Of a stretch of 32,671 nt of DNA, positions 13,860 to 22,700 are shown piece by piece. Position 1 is the stretch's first letter; the number at the start of each line of letters is the position of its first letter. Below the pieces are notes generated by a model. That model saw only the letters and a list, made by a program, of their open reading frames with translations. It had not been told where the DNA came from and made no database searches. The position numbers and the translations under genes are program-made. This stretch comes from an uncultured bacterium (GTDB taxonomy: Bacteria; Omnitrophota; Gorgyraeia; Ghiorseimicrobiales; Ghiorseimicrobiaceae): the NCBI GenBank assembly GCA_913009335.1, contig CAJVXN010000024.1, positions 1 to 32,671 on the forward strand, given 5' to 3'.

Positions 13860-16264
13860 TACAATTCCAAATATCGCAGCCTGAGGGCATTCCCAATCAC
13901 GGAAACCGAACTAAAACTCATTGCTGCTCCGGCAATCATTGGGCTTAAAAGCAATCCGAAAAATGGATAAAGTATGCCGGCGGCAATAGGAACACCTAAC
14001 GCGTTATAAATAAAAGCGAAAAAGAGGTTTTGACGAATGTTTCGCATGACGGCCCTGCTTAAACGCAATGCCTTAACAATGCCGTTTAAGTCACCTTTAA
14101 CCAAAGTAATCCCCGCGCTTTCAATGGCTACATCCGTTCCCGTACCCATGGCAACGCCTACTTCTGCTTCTGCCAAAGCAGGAGCATCATTAATACCATC
14201 ACCGGCAACCATAACTTTTGCCCCTTCACCTTTTAGCTTCTTAACAATCTTCTGCTTATCCTTTGGTTCGAGTCCGGCATAGACATCAGTAATACCTAAT
14301 TCTTTTGCAATGGCTTGAGCCGTTTTTTGATTATCGCCTGTAAGCATAACAACTTTAAGCCCCATTTTACGCAAAGCTCTAATGGCCCCTGGCGTAGTTT
14401 CTTTTATAGGATCTGAAATGCTGAGAATTCCTGCTATTTGTTTATCAGCAACAACCCAGATAACTGTCTGCGCCTTCTTTTGAAGATCAATGGCTTTCTT
14501 TTTTAATTCCTCGGGTAAGATTATTCCTGAATCTTGGATAAATTTTTGTTTTCCAAGTAAAACCGCTTTCCCATTAACCCTACCTTTAACACCACCCCCG
14601 GTTACGGATTGAAAATCATTAACAGGCTCTAATCGACAGCCTTGTTCTTTTGCGTAATTAACAACTGCGCGCGCTAATGGATGCTCACTACTAACCTCAA
14701 TAGATGCCGCAATGCTCAACAATGTTTGTTCATTCCAGCTTTTAGCTGTAATCGTAGCAGTTACCTGCGGTCTACCGGCTGTCAAAGTCCCTGTCTTATC
14801 CGTAAGAAGATGGGTAATTTTTCCGGCCTTCTCAATTGCCTCTGCGTTTTTAATCAAAATACCTGACTGCGCGCCCTTTCCCACTCCTACCATAACCGAC
14901 ATCGGGGTTGCCAGGCCTAAAGCACAAGGACAGGCGATAATCAAAACTGAAATGGCGCTCACTAAAGCATAGGCTAAAGCCGGTCTGGGCCCGAAGATAA
15001 ACCATACAGTAAAAGCAAGCACAGCACAGGCAAGCACCGCGGGGACAAAATAACCGGAAACTTTATCCGCAAGCTTCTGGATGGGGGCGCGGCTGCGTTG
15101 CGCCTGGGCCACCATATTTACAATTTGAGAAAGTAGGGTCTCAGAGCCGATTTTTTCAGTCCGCATCAGAAAAGTGCCTGTCTGATTAACGGTCGCACCG
15201 ATAACCCGATCCCCAACTTTTTTGACAACCGGAATCGGCTCTCCGGAGATCATTGATTCATCGATTGTGCTTTTACCTTCAAGAATAACGCCATCAAATG
15301 GAATTTTCTCCCCTGGCCGCACACGTAATAAATCACCTCTCTGAATATCTTCAATCGCCGTATCTTCTTCTTTGCCATCGTAAACGCGATGCGCATCCTT
15401 GGCGGCAAGGCCGAGCAATGCTTTGATTGCCTGGCCTGTTTTATTGCGGGCTCTTGCTTCAAGGAATTGCCCCAGAAGCACCAATACTGTAATAACGGCA
15501 GCTGCTTCAAAATATAACCCAATCTCACCGCCATTTTTCAATGAATCAGGAAAAATAGCCGGAAAAAGAATAGCCACCGCACTAAAACCATAAGCTGCCC
15601 CCACACCCATAGCAATCAGAGTAAACATGTTAAGGCTTTTATTCACAATCGACTGCCATGCTTTAACAAAGAAAATATTTCCTGCCCATAACACAACTGG
15701 TGTCGCTAAAACAAACTGTAACCAACGCGAGAGCTTGAGGCTCACAAAAACCTCCAGGCTAAAACCTGGAATCATCTCACCCAAACTTAAAATAAAAACG
15801 GGAATTGCTAAAATCAATCCCACCCAAAATTTATGAGATAAAACCCGTGTTTCTTTATCCTCCTCACCTGCTTCATTCGAGATAGTTTTTGGTTCAAGAT
15901 GCATGCCGCATTTCGGGCAATCGCCGGAATGGCCCTGCTCGATTTCCGGATGCATCGGACAGATATAAAGCAACTTCTGCTTTAAGGGTCTTTTCGGTTT
16001 CGATAACTCTAAAGACATACCGCACTTTACGCAATTACCCGGCCCATCTGAACCAACCTCAAGGTGCATAGGGCAAACATACTTATATTGATGTCCTTCA
16101 AATACATTCTTATTGTTAATCTTATCAACTTGTGCTTTATTTAAGAATTTATCCTGGCAATTCTTGCTGCAGAAAAAATAAACCTTGCCGTTGCTTTCGG
16201 ATTTTATAGCGCGATCCTCAATTACTTTCATCCCGCAAATAGGATCTTTTACTGTTTTTTCCAT
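13859..16264 (-). CDS. copA: Cu+-type P1B ATPase with YHS and two HMBD domains
   Basis: About 801 residues from ATG 16264; a TTG at 16270 is an alternative start. Counting from the TTG: a YHS domain at 7-45 (KDPICGM, FFCSKNC) and two heavy-metal-binding domains ([10 protein letters not shown]...CVKCGM at 64-84; [10 protein letters not shown]...CPKCGM at 102-122). Then come eight membrane helices, CPC in helix 6 ([11 protein letters not shown]), the phosphorylation site DKTGTLT (Asp491), HP (SEHPLARA), TGDN and [12 protein letters not shown] in helix 7 and MSFSS in helix 8 fit the Cu+ class (P1B-1). It should export Cu+ (or Ag+). Its start overlaps the stop of the YHS-flavoprotein gene, so the two are translationally coupled. 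Confidence 0.92.
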   Translation of the reverse strand: MEKTVKDPICGMKVIEDRAIKSESNGKVYFFCSKNCQDKFLNKAQVDKINNKNVFEGHQYKYVCPMHLEVGSDGPGNCVKCGMSLELSKPKRPLKQKLLYICPMHPEIEQGHSGDCPKCGMHLEPKTISNEAGEEDKETRVLSHKFWVGLILAIPVFILSLGEMIPGFSLEVFVSLKLSRWLQFVLATPVVLWAGNIFFVKAWQSIVNKSLNMFTLIAMGVGAAYGFSAVAILFPAIFPDSLKNGGEIGLYFEAAAVITVLVLLGQFLEARARNKTGQAIKALLGLAAKDAHRVYDGKEEDTAIEDIQRGDLLRVRPGEKIPFDGVILEGKSTIDESMISGEPIPVVKKVGDRVIGATVNQTGTFLMRTEKIGSETLLSQIVNMVAQAQRSRAPIQKLADKVSGYFVPAVLACAVLAFTVWFIFGPRPALAYALVSAISVLIIACPCALGLATPMSVMVGVGKGAQSGILIKNAEAIEKAGKITHLLTDKTGTLTAGRPQVTATITAKSWNEQTLLSIAASIEVSSEHPLARAVVNYAKEQGCRLEPVNDFQSVTGGGVKGRVNGKAVLLGKQKFIQDSGIILPEELKKKAIDLQKKAQTVIWVVADKQIAGILSISDPIKETTPGAIRALRKMGLKVVMLTGDNQKTAQAIAKELGITDVYAGLEPKDKQKIVKKLKGEGAKVMVAGDGINDAPALAEAEVGVAMGTGTDVAIESAGITLVKGDLNGIVKALRLSRAVMRNIRQNLFFAFIYNALGVPIAAGILYPFFGLLLSPMIAGAAMSFSSVSVIGNALRLRYLEL

Positions 16265-16266
16265 AA

Positions 16267-17340
16267 TCAATTGCTTTCGCTTACTGAAAGATATTTTTTT
16301 GCACTTAGAGCCGCTTTCGCACCTTCCCCGGAAGCTATGACTATCCTTTTACCAAAACAATTTGTCACATCGCCACAGGCAAATATACCCTCAAGACTTG
16401 TTGAACAATCAGGTTTAATAACTATCTCGCCTTTTTCATTTAGCTTAACAATCCCAGAGCAAAATTCAGTATTTGGAATAAAACCCACCTGAATAAATAC
16501 GCCGCGGCAAGAAATATATCTGATTTCTGAATTTTCATACGACTGAACAACTACGCCTTCTACCCTATCCTTACCTTCTATCTTAATAAGATCATAGTTT
16601 TCGAAAATATCGATGGAACTTTCTTTTCTAAGTTTATCGATATCACATTGATCAGCGATAAGTTTCCCCTTTGATATAAGGTTAATTTTGGAAGCAATAT
16701 TTTTTAACTCATAAGCGGTCTGCACTCCGGAATTTCCACCACCCGCTACGACCACATCCAAATCTTTAAATAAGGCCATATCCTGCACCGCGCTATACGA
16801 TACACCTTTTCTTAAAAGGCGCTCTTCTCCAGGAATGCCTAACTTTTTTCGTTTCATACCGGTAGCGATAATGATTGCACGCGCAATAATTATAGTTTTT
16901 TCTTTAGTTAAAATTTCGAATTCTTTGTCTCTGAGGCAGATTTTAACAACATCATCTATTTTATGAGCCAAATAGTGCTCATGTAAAAACTGATTCTTAA
17001 ATTTTTTTACAAGTTCTTTTCCGCTGACAAAATCAAACCCCATATAATTTTTAATCTTGGTACCATCTACCGCTTGGCCACCTATGTCTTTAGTTATCAG
17101 AAAGGTATCCATCTTTAACACCGAAGCATACACTGCTACGGTAAGACCTGCAGGACCAGCTCCGATAATAACCAGATCATAAATATACTTTTGTGAAAAA
17201 TCCTTAGGGGAATTCTTAAATTTTTCAAGGCAACCCTTTGAGCAAAATAAAAATTCCCTACCTTCAAACTCAAAAGCAATCTTTTTGTTCGTAATTTCCA
17301 TCCCGCAAATTGGATCTTTAACCATCTTTTTATCTTTCAT
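16267..17340 (-). CDS. YHS domain fused to a thioredoxin-reductase-like flavoprotein lacking CxxC
   Basis: A 357-residue protein. Residues 7-47 are a YHS metal-binding domain ([20 protein letters not shown]). Residues 53-350 are a thioredoxin-reductase-type fold with the FAD motif GAGPAGL (60-66), the ATG motif ([16 protein letters not shown]), an NADPH motif GGGNSG (200-205) and the C-terminal FAD motif ACGDVTN. The active-site segment that reads CxxC-D in true TrxB is SAVQD here (Ser183, Gln186), so dithiol chemistry is not possible. It may be an NAD(P)H-dependent reductase acting through the YHS-bound metal. It is coupled to the copper ATPase gene. A truncated duplicate lies at 23106-23444. 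Confidence 0.85.
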   Translation of the reverse strand: MKDKKMVKDPICGMEITNKKIAFEFEGREFLFCSKGCLEKFKNSPKDFSQKYIYDLVIIGAGPAGLTVAVYASVLKMDTFLITKDIGGQAVDGTKIKNYMGFDFVSGKELVKKFKNQFLHEHYLAHKIDDVVKICLRDKEFEILTKEKTIIIARAIIIATGMKRKKLGIPGEERLLRKGVSYSAVQDMALFKDLDVVVAGGGNSGVQTAYELKNIASKINLISKGKLIADQCDIDKLRKESSIDIFENYDLIKIEGKDRVEGVVVQSYENSEIRYISCRGVFIQVGFIPNTEFCSGIVKLNEKGEIVIKPDCSTSLEGIFACGDVTNCFGKRIVIASGEGAKAALSAKKYLSVSESN

Positions 17341-17400
17341 CTCTAGCAGCTTATATACGAAATATCTATTAAGGGCCTTCTCTGTATCTATACCTTCTTT

Positions 17401-17439
17401 ATATTATGCCTATCATAAAAATATTGCAAATAGTATTTA
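17401..17439 (-). promoter_or_regulatory. Promoter with palindromic operator for the YHS-flavoprotein operon
   Basis: On the minus strand TTGCAA (17424-17429) and TAATAT (17401-17406) are 17 bases apart. The near-palindrome CAAATA-G-TATTTA (17427-17439) overlaps the -35 box. The truncated duplicate at 23517-23555 keeps the same promoter and has the palindrome perfect, so this is likely a real repressor site. Confidence 0.65.
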
Positions 17440-17471
17440 TAAATATGAATTTAGCTTATCGTTGAGGATGG

Positions 17472-17502
17472 TCCACTTTAGGTGATGCGGCTACCGGGTG
17501 GA
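17472..17502. other. Nested hairpin in the 17341-17657 gap, possible IS end remnant
   Basis: TCCAC (17472-17476) pairs with GTGGA (17498-17502) around an inner GGT...ACC. Wording such as GTCCACTTTAGGTGAT resembles terminal repeats of IS21-type elements, but no transposase is present. The 317-base gap otherwise holds the promoter described above and no gene. Confidence 0.25.
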
Positions 17503-17657
17503 TAAAAACGAAACAAAAATTCTCTAAAAAATTCTTTTTATAGTGCTTTTTTGGGAGGGGGTAGAACAGAAGAGAAAAAATTTGACCTAAATAAAATTAT
17601 AGAATTCCCAAGAAATATTTCTACTCGGTTATTTCTAAAGAAAAAGATTTGCATTTC

Positions 17658-18389
17658 CTAGAAAAATGAATTCGGCATCTCAAGGTCGTGTGTTTCCAAC
17701 AGAGACTTATTTCTAAGGATGTCTAAAGTATTGCCTGCGGCAACTATCTTTCCTTTATCAATCAGGGCAACCCTTGAGCAGGTTTGTACTACTAAATCCA
17801 AATCATGAGTTACAATTATTGTTGTAAGCTTTAAAGTCTGCAGAAAATTTATCAAGTTGCGCCTATGTTTCGGGTCAAGATTGCTGCTCGGTTCATCTAA
17901 GGCAAGAATTTGTGGTTTCATTGATAATACAGTGGCGATAGAGACTCTTTTTTTCTCACCAAAACTTAAATGATGTGATGGACGTCTAATAGAGCTCACC
18001 ATATCCACTTCTTCTAGAGCATCATTAACAGACGCCTCCACTCCATCTTTTGGCAGTGACATATTGATAGGACCAAAAGCAACATCATCAAAAACTGTCG
18101 GCATAAAAAGTTGATTGTCCGGATCCTGAAAAACCAAACCTACCTTGCTCCTAATATGAGCCAAATTCTTATCATTTATATCTAGATCAAATATTCGGAT
18201 ATGGCTGTTGCCATTGCCCCTGAAAATTCCATTTAAATGGAGCAGCAAAGTAGATTTACCCGCGCCATTAGGCCCAATAATCCCAATAAACTCACCCTCA
18301 AAAACATCTAAGTTTATATTGCATAAAGCTTCTGTTCCATCGGGATAGGAGTAATCCAAATTCTTAATTTCGATTGCCTTTTCAGTCAT
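17658..18389 (-). CDS. cbiO: ECF transporter ATP-binding subunit, nickel/cobalt (NikO/CbiO)
   Basis: I start at ATG 18389 (MTEKAIEIKNLDYSYPDG), two bases after the CbiQ-type stop and behind GGAAG; the frame is open further upstream to an ATG at 18449. About 243 residues with Walker A (GPNGAGKST), Q-loop (VFQDPDNQLF), signature (LSFGEKKR), Walker B (ILALDEPSSNLD) and H-loop (IVTHDL). The FQDPDNQ wording is typical of energy-coupling-factor ATPases. It hydrolyses ATP to drive metal import with the M, N and Q components encoded just upstream. Confidence 0.92.
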   Translation of the reverse strand: MTEKAIEIKNLDYSYPDGTEALCNINLDVFEGEFIGIIGPNGAGKSTLLLHLNGIFRGNGNSHIRIFDLDINDKNLAHIRSKVGLVFQDPDNQLFMPTVFDDVAFGPINMSLPKDGVEASVNDALEEVDMVSSIRRPSHHLSFGEKKRVSIATVLSMKPQILALDEPSSNLDPKHRRNLINFLQTLKLTTIIVTHDLDLVVQTCSRVALIDKGKIVAAGNTLDILRNKSLLETHDLEMPNSFF

Positions 18390-18391
18390 TT

Positions 18392-19162
18392 TTAGCTTCC
18401 AAAGATTCTGATTACGGTTAATATACTCATTATAATTAACATAAAACAAAAATCCTTCATCTTCAGTTCAAAGCCAGTTATTATTTTTATCTTCCCGTTA
18501 AATCCTCTTGAGCACATAGCAAAATATACATTCTCCCCGCGTTCATAGGTTCTCATAAATAATACACCAATCATATTAGCAAGGACCTTGACATGAAACC
18601 ACCTTGAGCCACCAGTAGTGCGTGCTTCTTTTGCTTGCTTCATTTTCATTAATTCATCCTGAACTACAAAAATATAGCGATACATAAAGGAAAGAATTAT
18701 AACAAAAACGGACGGAAACTTTAACTTCTCAAGAGCCTTTAAAAGATTTGATAACTTTGTACTGGTTATAAGAAGTATCATAGACAGAATACACAAATAT
18801 GCCTTAACCAGAATATTCCAAAGAATCATCAACCCATCATAAGTCACTGTCAACTTTAAAGTGCCAAAAGAATACCCGCCGGCAATCTCTCCTTTCTTAA
18901 AGAAAGGGATAAAAATCGCAACCATTAAAACAAATGGTATAATTACTAGCGACCTTTTTAAAATAAAGCCAGGCGGGATTTTTGATAGCAAAAACAAAAC
19001 AGCAATAAGCACCCCATATAAGGCAAAGGCAATAAATGACGTCGGCCTTGTAAAGATTACAAAGAGGATAAACGCGAAAAGAGAGATAATCTTAATCCTT
19101 GGATCAAGTCGATGAATATAACTATCTATATCACTGTATTCATCAATATAAGCATGCTTCAT
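18392..19162 (-). CDS. cbiQ: ECF transporter membrane subunit, nickel/cobalt (NikQ/CbiQ)
   Basis: A 256-residue protein starting MKHAYIDEYSDIDSYIHRLDPRIKI, the usual CbiQ N-terminus, with five or so membrane helices. The coupling-helix segment has ARTTGGSRW and the second region reads ERGENVYFAMCSRGFNG, matching the conserved A-R-x3-G signatures that contact the ATPase. It overlaps the PDGLE/CbiN-like gene by four bases (ATGA), indicating translational coupling. It links the ATPase to the substrate-binding M component. Confidence 0.92.
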   Translation of the reverse strand: MKHAYIDEYSDIDSYIHRLDPRIKIISLFAFILFVIFTRPTSFIAFALYGVLIAVLFLLSKIPPGFILKRSLVIIPFVLMVAIFIPFFKKGEIAGGYSFGTLKLTVTYDGLMILWNILVKAYLCILSMILLITSTKLSNLLKALEKLKFPSVFVIILSFMYRYIFVVQDELMKMKQAKEARTTGGSRWFHVKVLANMIGVLFMRTYERGENVYFAMCSRGFNGKIKIITGFELKMKDFCFMLIIMSILTVIRIFGS

Positions 19163-19449
19163 TGAATTTGGCGCCGTCTAATTAAAGCCGCTAAACCATA
19201 TCCCATACCAAAAACCAATAAGGTTCCGGCTACGCCAGCAAATGAGGTGGCTAACTTTTCACTTTTAAAGTGAGGCCAGGCATAGTCAGGAATTGGCGAG
19301 GAAAAAGATGGCTCAACTTCTTTTTCAGAAAAACCCTTATCATCGGCTACTCTCTCTAAACCATCCGGTAACTGTGAAGCAAACGGTGAAAGGACCAAAG
19401 CCAGAAAAATAGCCGCCATTAAACCAAAAAGAATCTCTTTCTTATCCAT
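19159..19449 (-). CDS. CbiN-like PDGLE-domain protein (NikN)
   Basis: A 96-residue protein with an N-terminal membrane helix (about 8-26), then SQLPDGLERVADDKGF, the PDGLE signature, and a second helix at about 67-88. PDGLE proteins replace CbiN in many Co/Ni importers; the extracytoplasmic segment works with the M subunit to load metal. It begins two bases after the M-subunit stop and overlaps the Q gene. Confidence 0.9.
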   Translation of the reverse strand: MDKKEILFGLMAAIFLALVLSPFASQLPDGLERVADDKGFSEKEVEPSFSSPIPDYAWPHFKSEKLATSFAGVAGTLLVFGMGYGLAALIRRRQIQ

Positions 19450-19451
19450 AA

Positions 19452-20087
19452 TTATTCCCCCTTTCTATATATCAAATCCGGCCTTACCTTTAAAACAAAG
19501 CCGATAACTAAACAGGTAATTATTGCCTCACCTATCCCAATAAGGGCATGTACTCCTGCCATTGCAGGAAGCGCAACCCTAAATGGCGAAGTACCAGATA
19601 TAGACAACTCAACAGCCACTGCACTTGAAGCAACAACTACGGAAAGCCAGGCACTTATACCTGTCCCAATAATAATCCCTTTGTTATCACCAATAATTTT
19701 TCTGATAATGTTGTAAATAAGATATCCTCCTATAGCACCCAAAAAAGACATATTGAAGATGTTTGCTCCTAGGGCAGTTAATCCGCCATCCTGAAAAATA
19801 AGGCATTGAGCAGTTAAGACTACAGCAATTACAATTGCCCCTGCATATGGTCCAAGTAAAACTGCTGCTAAGACTCCACCTAGCAGGTGTCCTGAAGTTC
19901 CTCCCATTACAGGGAAGTTAAGCATTTGAGCTGCAAAGATAAACGCAGCCATTACTCCCATAAGAGGCACCATTCTATCTTTTAAAACTAAAGATGTCTT
20001 TTTTAAACAATAACCAATCCCCCCTACTGAAATTAGCCAGGCAGGCGCCCAAGTATTTACCGCCAAAAATCCGTCTGGTATATGCAT
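19452..20087 (-). CDS. cbiM: ECF transporter substrate-specific subunit, nickel/cobalt (NikM/CbiM)
   Basis: A 211-residue membrane protein with the diagnostic start MHIPDGFLA, in which the amino terminus and His2 form part of the metal site in CbiM/NikM structures. GTSGHLLGG supplies the other conserved histidine. About seven helices. Sequence alone does not separate nickel from cobalt. Linkage to nikR and a candidate NikR site at the head of the cluster favours nickel, so NikM is the likelier role. It is preceded at 17 bases by the porin gene. Confidence 0.92.
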   Translation of the reverse strand: MHIPDGFLAVNTWAPAWLISVGGIGYCLKKTSLVLKDRMVPLMGVMAAFIFAAQMLNFPVMGGTSGHLLGGVLAAVLLGPYAGAIVIAVVLTAQCLIFQDGGLTALGANIFNMSFLGAIGGYLIYNIIRKIIGDNKGIIIGTGISAWLSVVVASSAVAVELSISGTSPFRVALPAMAGVHALIGIGEAIITCLVIGFVLKVRPDLIYRKGE

Positions 20088-20104
20088 AATCTTCTCTCCT
20101 TTCT

Positions 20105-21418
20105 TTAAAAATCAATTTGTGTCCTTAATCCCCCAAAAACAATAGTCTTATTTCCATTCGTTGCATCACCCCCATAGGGAGCCCATATTACTTGAACGTC
20201 TGGACTTAGAGTAAGGTGGTCATTAATTTTAAAGTTATAATAAGTCTCCAAATGCCCTTCTGATTTTGCCTCGAAACTGTTTATTTTTTTATAATCATCT
20301 GAAGGCATTACCTGACCAAAAGCAACAGCAAACACATCCTCATCTCTGCCCCATAAACTACCTGCAAGCTGAATGCCTGCGCTCCAGGATTGCTCAAGAG
20401 AAAAATCAGAACCATTCGCATAAACTTCCGGATTTTGCCAACCATAACGTGCAAAAGCACCTATATAATCGGTTAATTCCTGGTCAAAGCTTAAACCAAA
20501 ACCATAGCCTTTTTCTTTGGTTTTAGCGGCATCATCCCATTTAATATGGTCTTTATCATTCAGCCAACCATAAAATCTATAATTACCCGGCCTATCAAAA
20601 AGATTCGGTTTAAAGTTAAGCTGACCAGAAAAAAAGATATTATCAAAGGCATCTTCCCAATCAGCATTTGCATCCATCATCACAACTCCTACATCCATCA
20701 AATCTGTCGGCTGTAATAAGAGACGCACACCTACAGCATTATCATCAGGAAATTCCAATATAGGAGAATTACGAAAAATCCGCCCCAAAAATTGCGTAGA
20801 TTCATTATTAGCATATTCATTGTTATCAATATAAGAAGCAGCATCAATCTTACCAAACGTTGATATCAAGGCGAGTATTGTAAAATAGTGCTCATACCAT
20901 GCCTCTGTAAGAGAGACGCTATTATCAGAATCATCCGCGTCTCTATTTACGTTTGAAAATACTTTAAGTTCGTCTTCGACTCCTGCTCCGTCGCCTGTTT
21001 CAAGATGAAGAAAAGCTTTTGCCTTATCGTCAAATTCTTTCTCAAATTCCACATCAATGGAGTATGAACCATCTGCTGCATCTTCATTGTTTTTAGAAAG
21101 ACTATCGCCATTGGCATTATGTGTTCCCTGAAATACAAATGTCGTTCCAAGCCCCATACGTGAACCTTCCAATAATTGGTAGCCGGGAATCCTGTGCAAT
21201 AAGTGAGAATCTATATGTTTACCCAGATCCTCTATAGTCATATCTTCAAGATGTACACTTTTAGATGCAGATGCCTGCTGGGCTAATTTTGTTTCTAGTT
21301 TTATAATCCTAGCTTTTAAATCTGCCATTTCATCCTGAATACTTTGTCCAAAAACAACATCACAGGGAAGAAGCAATACACCGGCCAAAATCAACCCCTG
21401 AAACACTTTTTTAAACAT
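20105..21418 (-). CDS. Outer-membrane porin linked to the nickel importer (LbtU-like)
   Basis: A 437-residue protein. A signal peptide (to about residue 24, VVFGQS) precedes a short coiled coil (ADLKARIIKLETKLAQQ). The segment LEDMTIEDLGKHIDSHLLHR follows and then a long series of beta strands ending in Phe (GGLRTQIDF). The coiled coil plus barrel layout resembles LbtU/OprP-like porins. The start has AAGGAG ten bases upstream. As part of the M-N-Q-O operon it is the natural candidate for carrying nickel across the outer membrane, but this role is inferred from position. A His-rich stretch (HIDSHLLHR) could bind metal at the periplasmic face. Confidence 0.8.
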   Translation of the reverse strand: MFKKVFQGLILAGVLLLPCDVVFGQSIQDEMADLKARIIKLETKLAQQASASKSVHLEDMTIEDLGKHIDSHLLHRIPGYQLLEGSRMGLGTTFVFQGTHNANGDSLSKNNEDAADGSYSIDVEFEKEFDDKAKAFLHLETGDGAGVEDELKVFSNVNRDADDSDNSVSLTEAWYEHYFTILALISTFGKIDAASYIDNNEYANNESTQFLGRIFRNSPILEFPDDNAVGVRLLLQPTDLMDVGVVMMDANADWEDAFDNIFFSGQLNFKPNLFDRPGNYRFYGWLNDKDHIKWDDAAKTKEKGYGFGLSFDQELTDYIGAFARYGWQNPEVYANGSDFSLEQSWSAGIQLAGSLWGRDEDVFAVAFGQVMPSDDYKKINSFEAKSEGHLETYYNFKINDHLTLSPDVQVIWAPYGGDATNGNKTIVFGGLRTQIDF

Positions 21419-21469
21419 GATCGCAATTCTCCTTGTTTGTGTGCTTCCTCTGGTTGTCCAGTCGGTATC

Positions 21470-21491
21470 GCAAAAATAGTATATTTTTAGC
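21470..21491 (-). other. Hairpin in the porin leader
   Basis: Between the DUF2292 stop and the porin start are 95 bases. GCTAAAAATA and TATTTTTGC form a stem around a short loop, followed by a smaller CTGG...CCAG stem. No T-run follows, so it may be an mRNA processing or stability element rather than a terminator. Confidence 0.3.
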
Positions 21492-21513
21492 TTTGTTGGT
21501 ACAGTGGCTCCCC

Positions 21514-21660
21514 TTAAATAAAACGTTTTTTTTCTTTTTTTTCGATTTGGAAAATTTTTGAGTTGTGTATAGTAATCACTACCTCCCCATAGTTTATTTC
21601 TTGAATAACTTTTATAATCTCTTTCAATACTTTATTATCAATATCTTTTTTCTGATCCAT
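21514..21660 (-). CDS. DUF2292 (YezD-type) small protein
   Basis: A 48-residue frame from ATG 21660 to TAA 21514. The middle reads KVIQEINYGEVVITIHN and then KIFQIEKKEKKRF, matching the compact DUF2292 pattern (I-x-YG-x-V-x-I-x-I ... QIE-x-x-EK-x-R). It is basic, soluble and has no membrane segment. It lies between nikR copy 2 and the porin of the nickel importer, with a candidate NikR site just upstream. The family function is unknown; here a role in nickel supply or its control is implied only by position. Confidence 0.75.
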   Translation of the reverse strand: MDQKKDIDNKVLKEIIKVIQEINYGEVVITIHNSKIFQIEKKEKKRFI

Positions 21661-21690
21661 GCCTTTTATATTGCTACTTTTAAAATAATC

Positions 21691-21718
21691 GTGCTACGAA
21701 TAGGTAAAAAAATACTAC
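21691..21718 (-). promoter_or_regulatory. Candidate NikR operator ahead of the nickel-importer operon
   Basis: Plus strand GTGCTAC (21691-21697), 14 bases, ATACTAC (21712-21718), an imperfect inverted repeat using the same half-site as the nikR operators. It lies about 30-58 bases upstream of the DUF2292 start, placing the porin and M-N-Q-O genes under NikR repression. Confidence 0.5.
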
Positions 21719-21719
21719 G

Positions 21720-22136
21720 TTATTCAATTTCTTTACCAGTGCTTGACATACTTAATGTGCCGTGTTTTACGCCTTTGACGGATTTTAAAGTATCGGTTAA
21801 TTTCTGCGCCTCTTTAGGATTACCTTTTACTGCGATTATCTCTAAACAGTTATTATGATCCAAATGAATATGTTGAGTTGATATTATCATCTTTTGAAAA
21901 TCATGCTGGATATCGGTAAGCTTATTGATTAATTTTCGCCGGTGATGGTCATAAATAAGAATAATTGCACCGGCAATCTCTTTATCATCCTCCCACTGCT
22001 TCTTCACTAATTCCTGGCGGATTAAATCACGAAACGCCTCTGAGCGATTAGGATAATTCTTTACGCGAATAAGGCGATCGAATTTATCAAGCAGATCTTT
22101 GTCTAATGAAACTCCAAATCTAAATAACTTTGACAT
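21720..22136 (-). CDS. nikR: Nickel-responsive regulator NikR, copy 2
   Basis: A 138-residue paralogue of the gene at 5526-5942, with the same ribbon-helix-helix start (LFRFGVSLDKDLLDKFD) and nickel ligands His78, His89, His91 and Cys97 (QHIHLDHNNCLE). Most changes fall in residues 40-75, around the linker and start of the C-terminal domain. The DNA-binding residues are nearly identical, so both copies should see the same operators. It precedes the nickel-importer operon, which makes this the likely primary NikR. Confidence 0.92.
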   Translation of the reverse strand: MSKLFRFGVSLDKDLLDKFDRLIRVKNYPNRSEAFRDLIRQELVKKQWEDDKEIAGAIILIYDHHRRKLINKLTDIQHDFQKMIISTQHIHLDHNNCLEIIAVKGNPKEAQKLTDTLKSVKGVKHGTLSMSSTGKEIE

Positions 22137-22149
22137 ATTGCACCTTTTC

Positions 22150-22195
22150 GTATTACGTTTTCATAAATCGTAGCACATAATAATTACCATGTCAA
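22150..22195 (-). promoter_or_regulatory. nikR copy 2 promoter with overlapping NikR operator
   Basis: TTGACA (22190-22195) and TACGAT (22167-22172) on the minus strand are 17 bases apart. GTGCTAC-N13-GTAATAC (22176 to 22150) overlaps the -10, exactly as at 5955-6000. Sequence similarity to copy 1 continues upstream to about 22250, so the duplication included the control region. Confidence 0.75.
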
Positions 22196-22343
22196 ATATT
22201 TTCAAAAGTTTTTATGTGTTGAGTAAAGCCGGCTCAGAGCACAAGCAGGCATTAAAAGAAGAATTTTTATATATCGTAAAACCTGTATACAAGGCCAACC
22301 AAAAGTGCGGATGTAGACTTTTTACTTGTTGTCCTCATATTAA

Positions 22344-22691
22344 CTATCTTTTATCACTATTGCCATGTCTATATTTAACAACTTTTATTCTCTCCAGCGT
22401 TACTAATCCCTCTACAACTATCTCATCAAGGAATGGTAATAATTTATTTAGATTCTCTTGCGTATCAACTAATTCTATCACAATGGGCAGATCTTCTGAG
22501 AGTCTCAAAATTTTAGAAGAATGCATCCGGCTGTCTGCGCCAAATCCCATCATGCCGCGAATAACCGTCGCTCCGGCAAGCCCTAGCTCTTTAGCCTTTA
22601 GAACAATTTGTTCATATAGAGGTTTTCCGTGATATTTATCGCCTTCTCCAATGAATATCCTTAAAAGCATACCCTCTTCCGATAACTTCAT
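22344..22691 (-). CDS. DUF190 protein associated with CrcB
   Basis: A 115-residue protein with the DUF190 pattern: LLRIFIGEGDKYHGKPLYEQ at the start, GLAGATVIRGMMGFG in the middle and LPIVIELVDTQENL later. These PII-like fold proteins are commonly next to crcB, and the gene begins nine bases after the crcB stop. A regulatory or accessory role for the fluoride channel is usual speculation. The C-terminus (VKVVKYRHGNSDKR) is unremarkable. Confidence 0.88.
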   Translation of the reverse strand: MKLSEEGMLLRIFIGEGDKYHGKPLYEQIVLKAKELGLAGATVIRGMMGFGADSRMHSSKILRLSEDLPIVIELVDTQENLNKLLPFLDEIVVEGLVTLERIKVVKYRHGNSDKR

Positions 22692-22700
22692 CTTCTCCCC

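Noticed and set aside
21419-21513. Cobalamin riboswitch ahead of the porin, suggested by AGCCACTGTACC
   Set aside because: Only the GCCACTG word is present in 95 bases; the other conserved boxes and enough room for the fold are missing.
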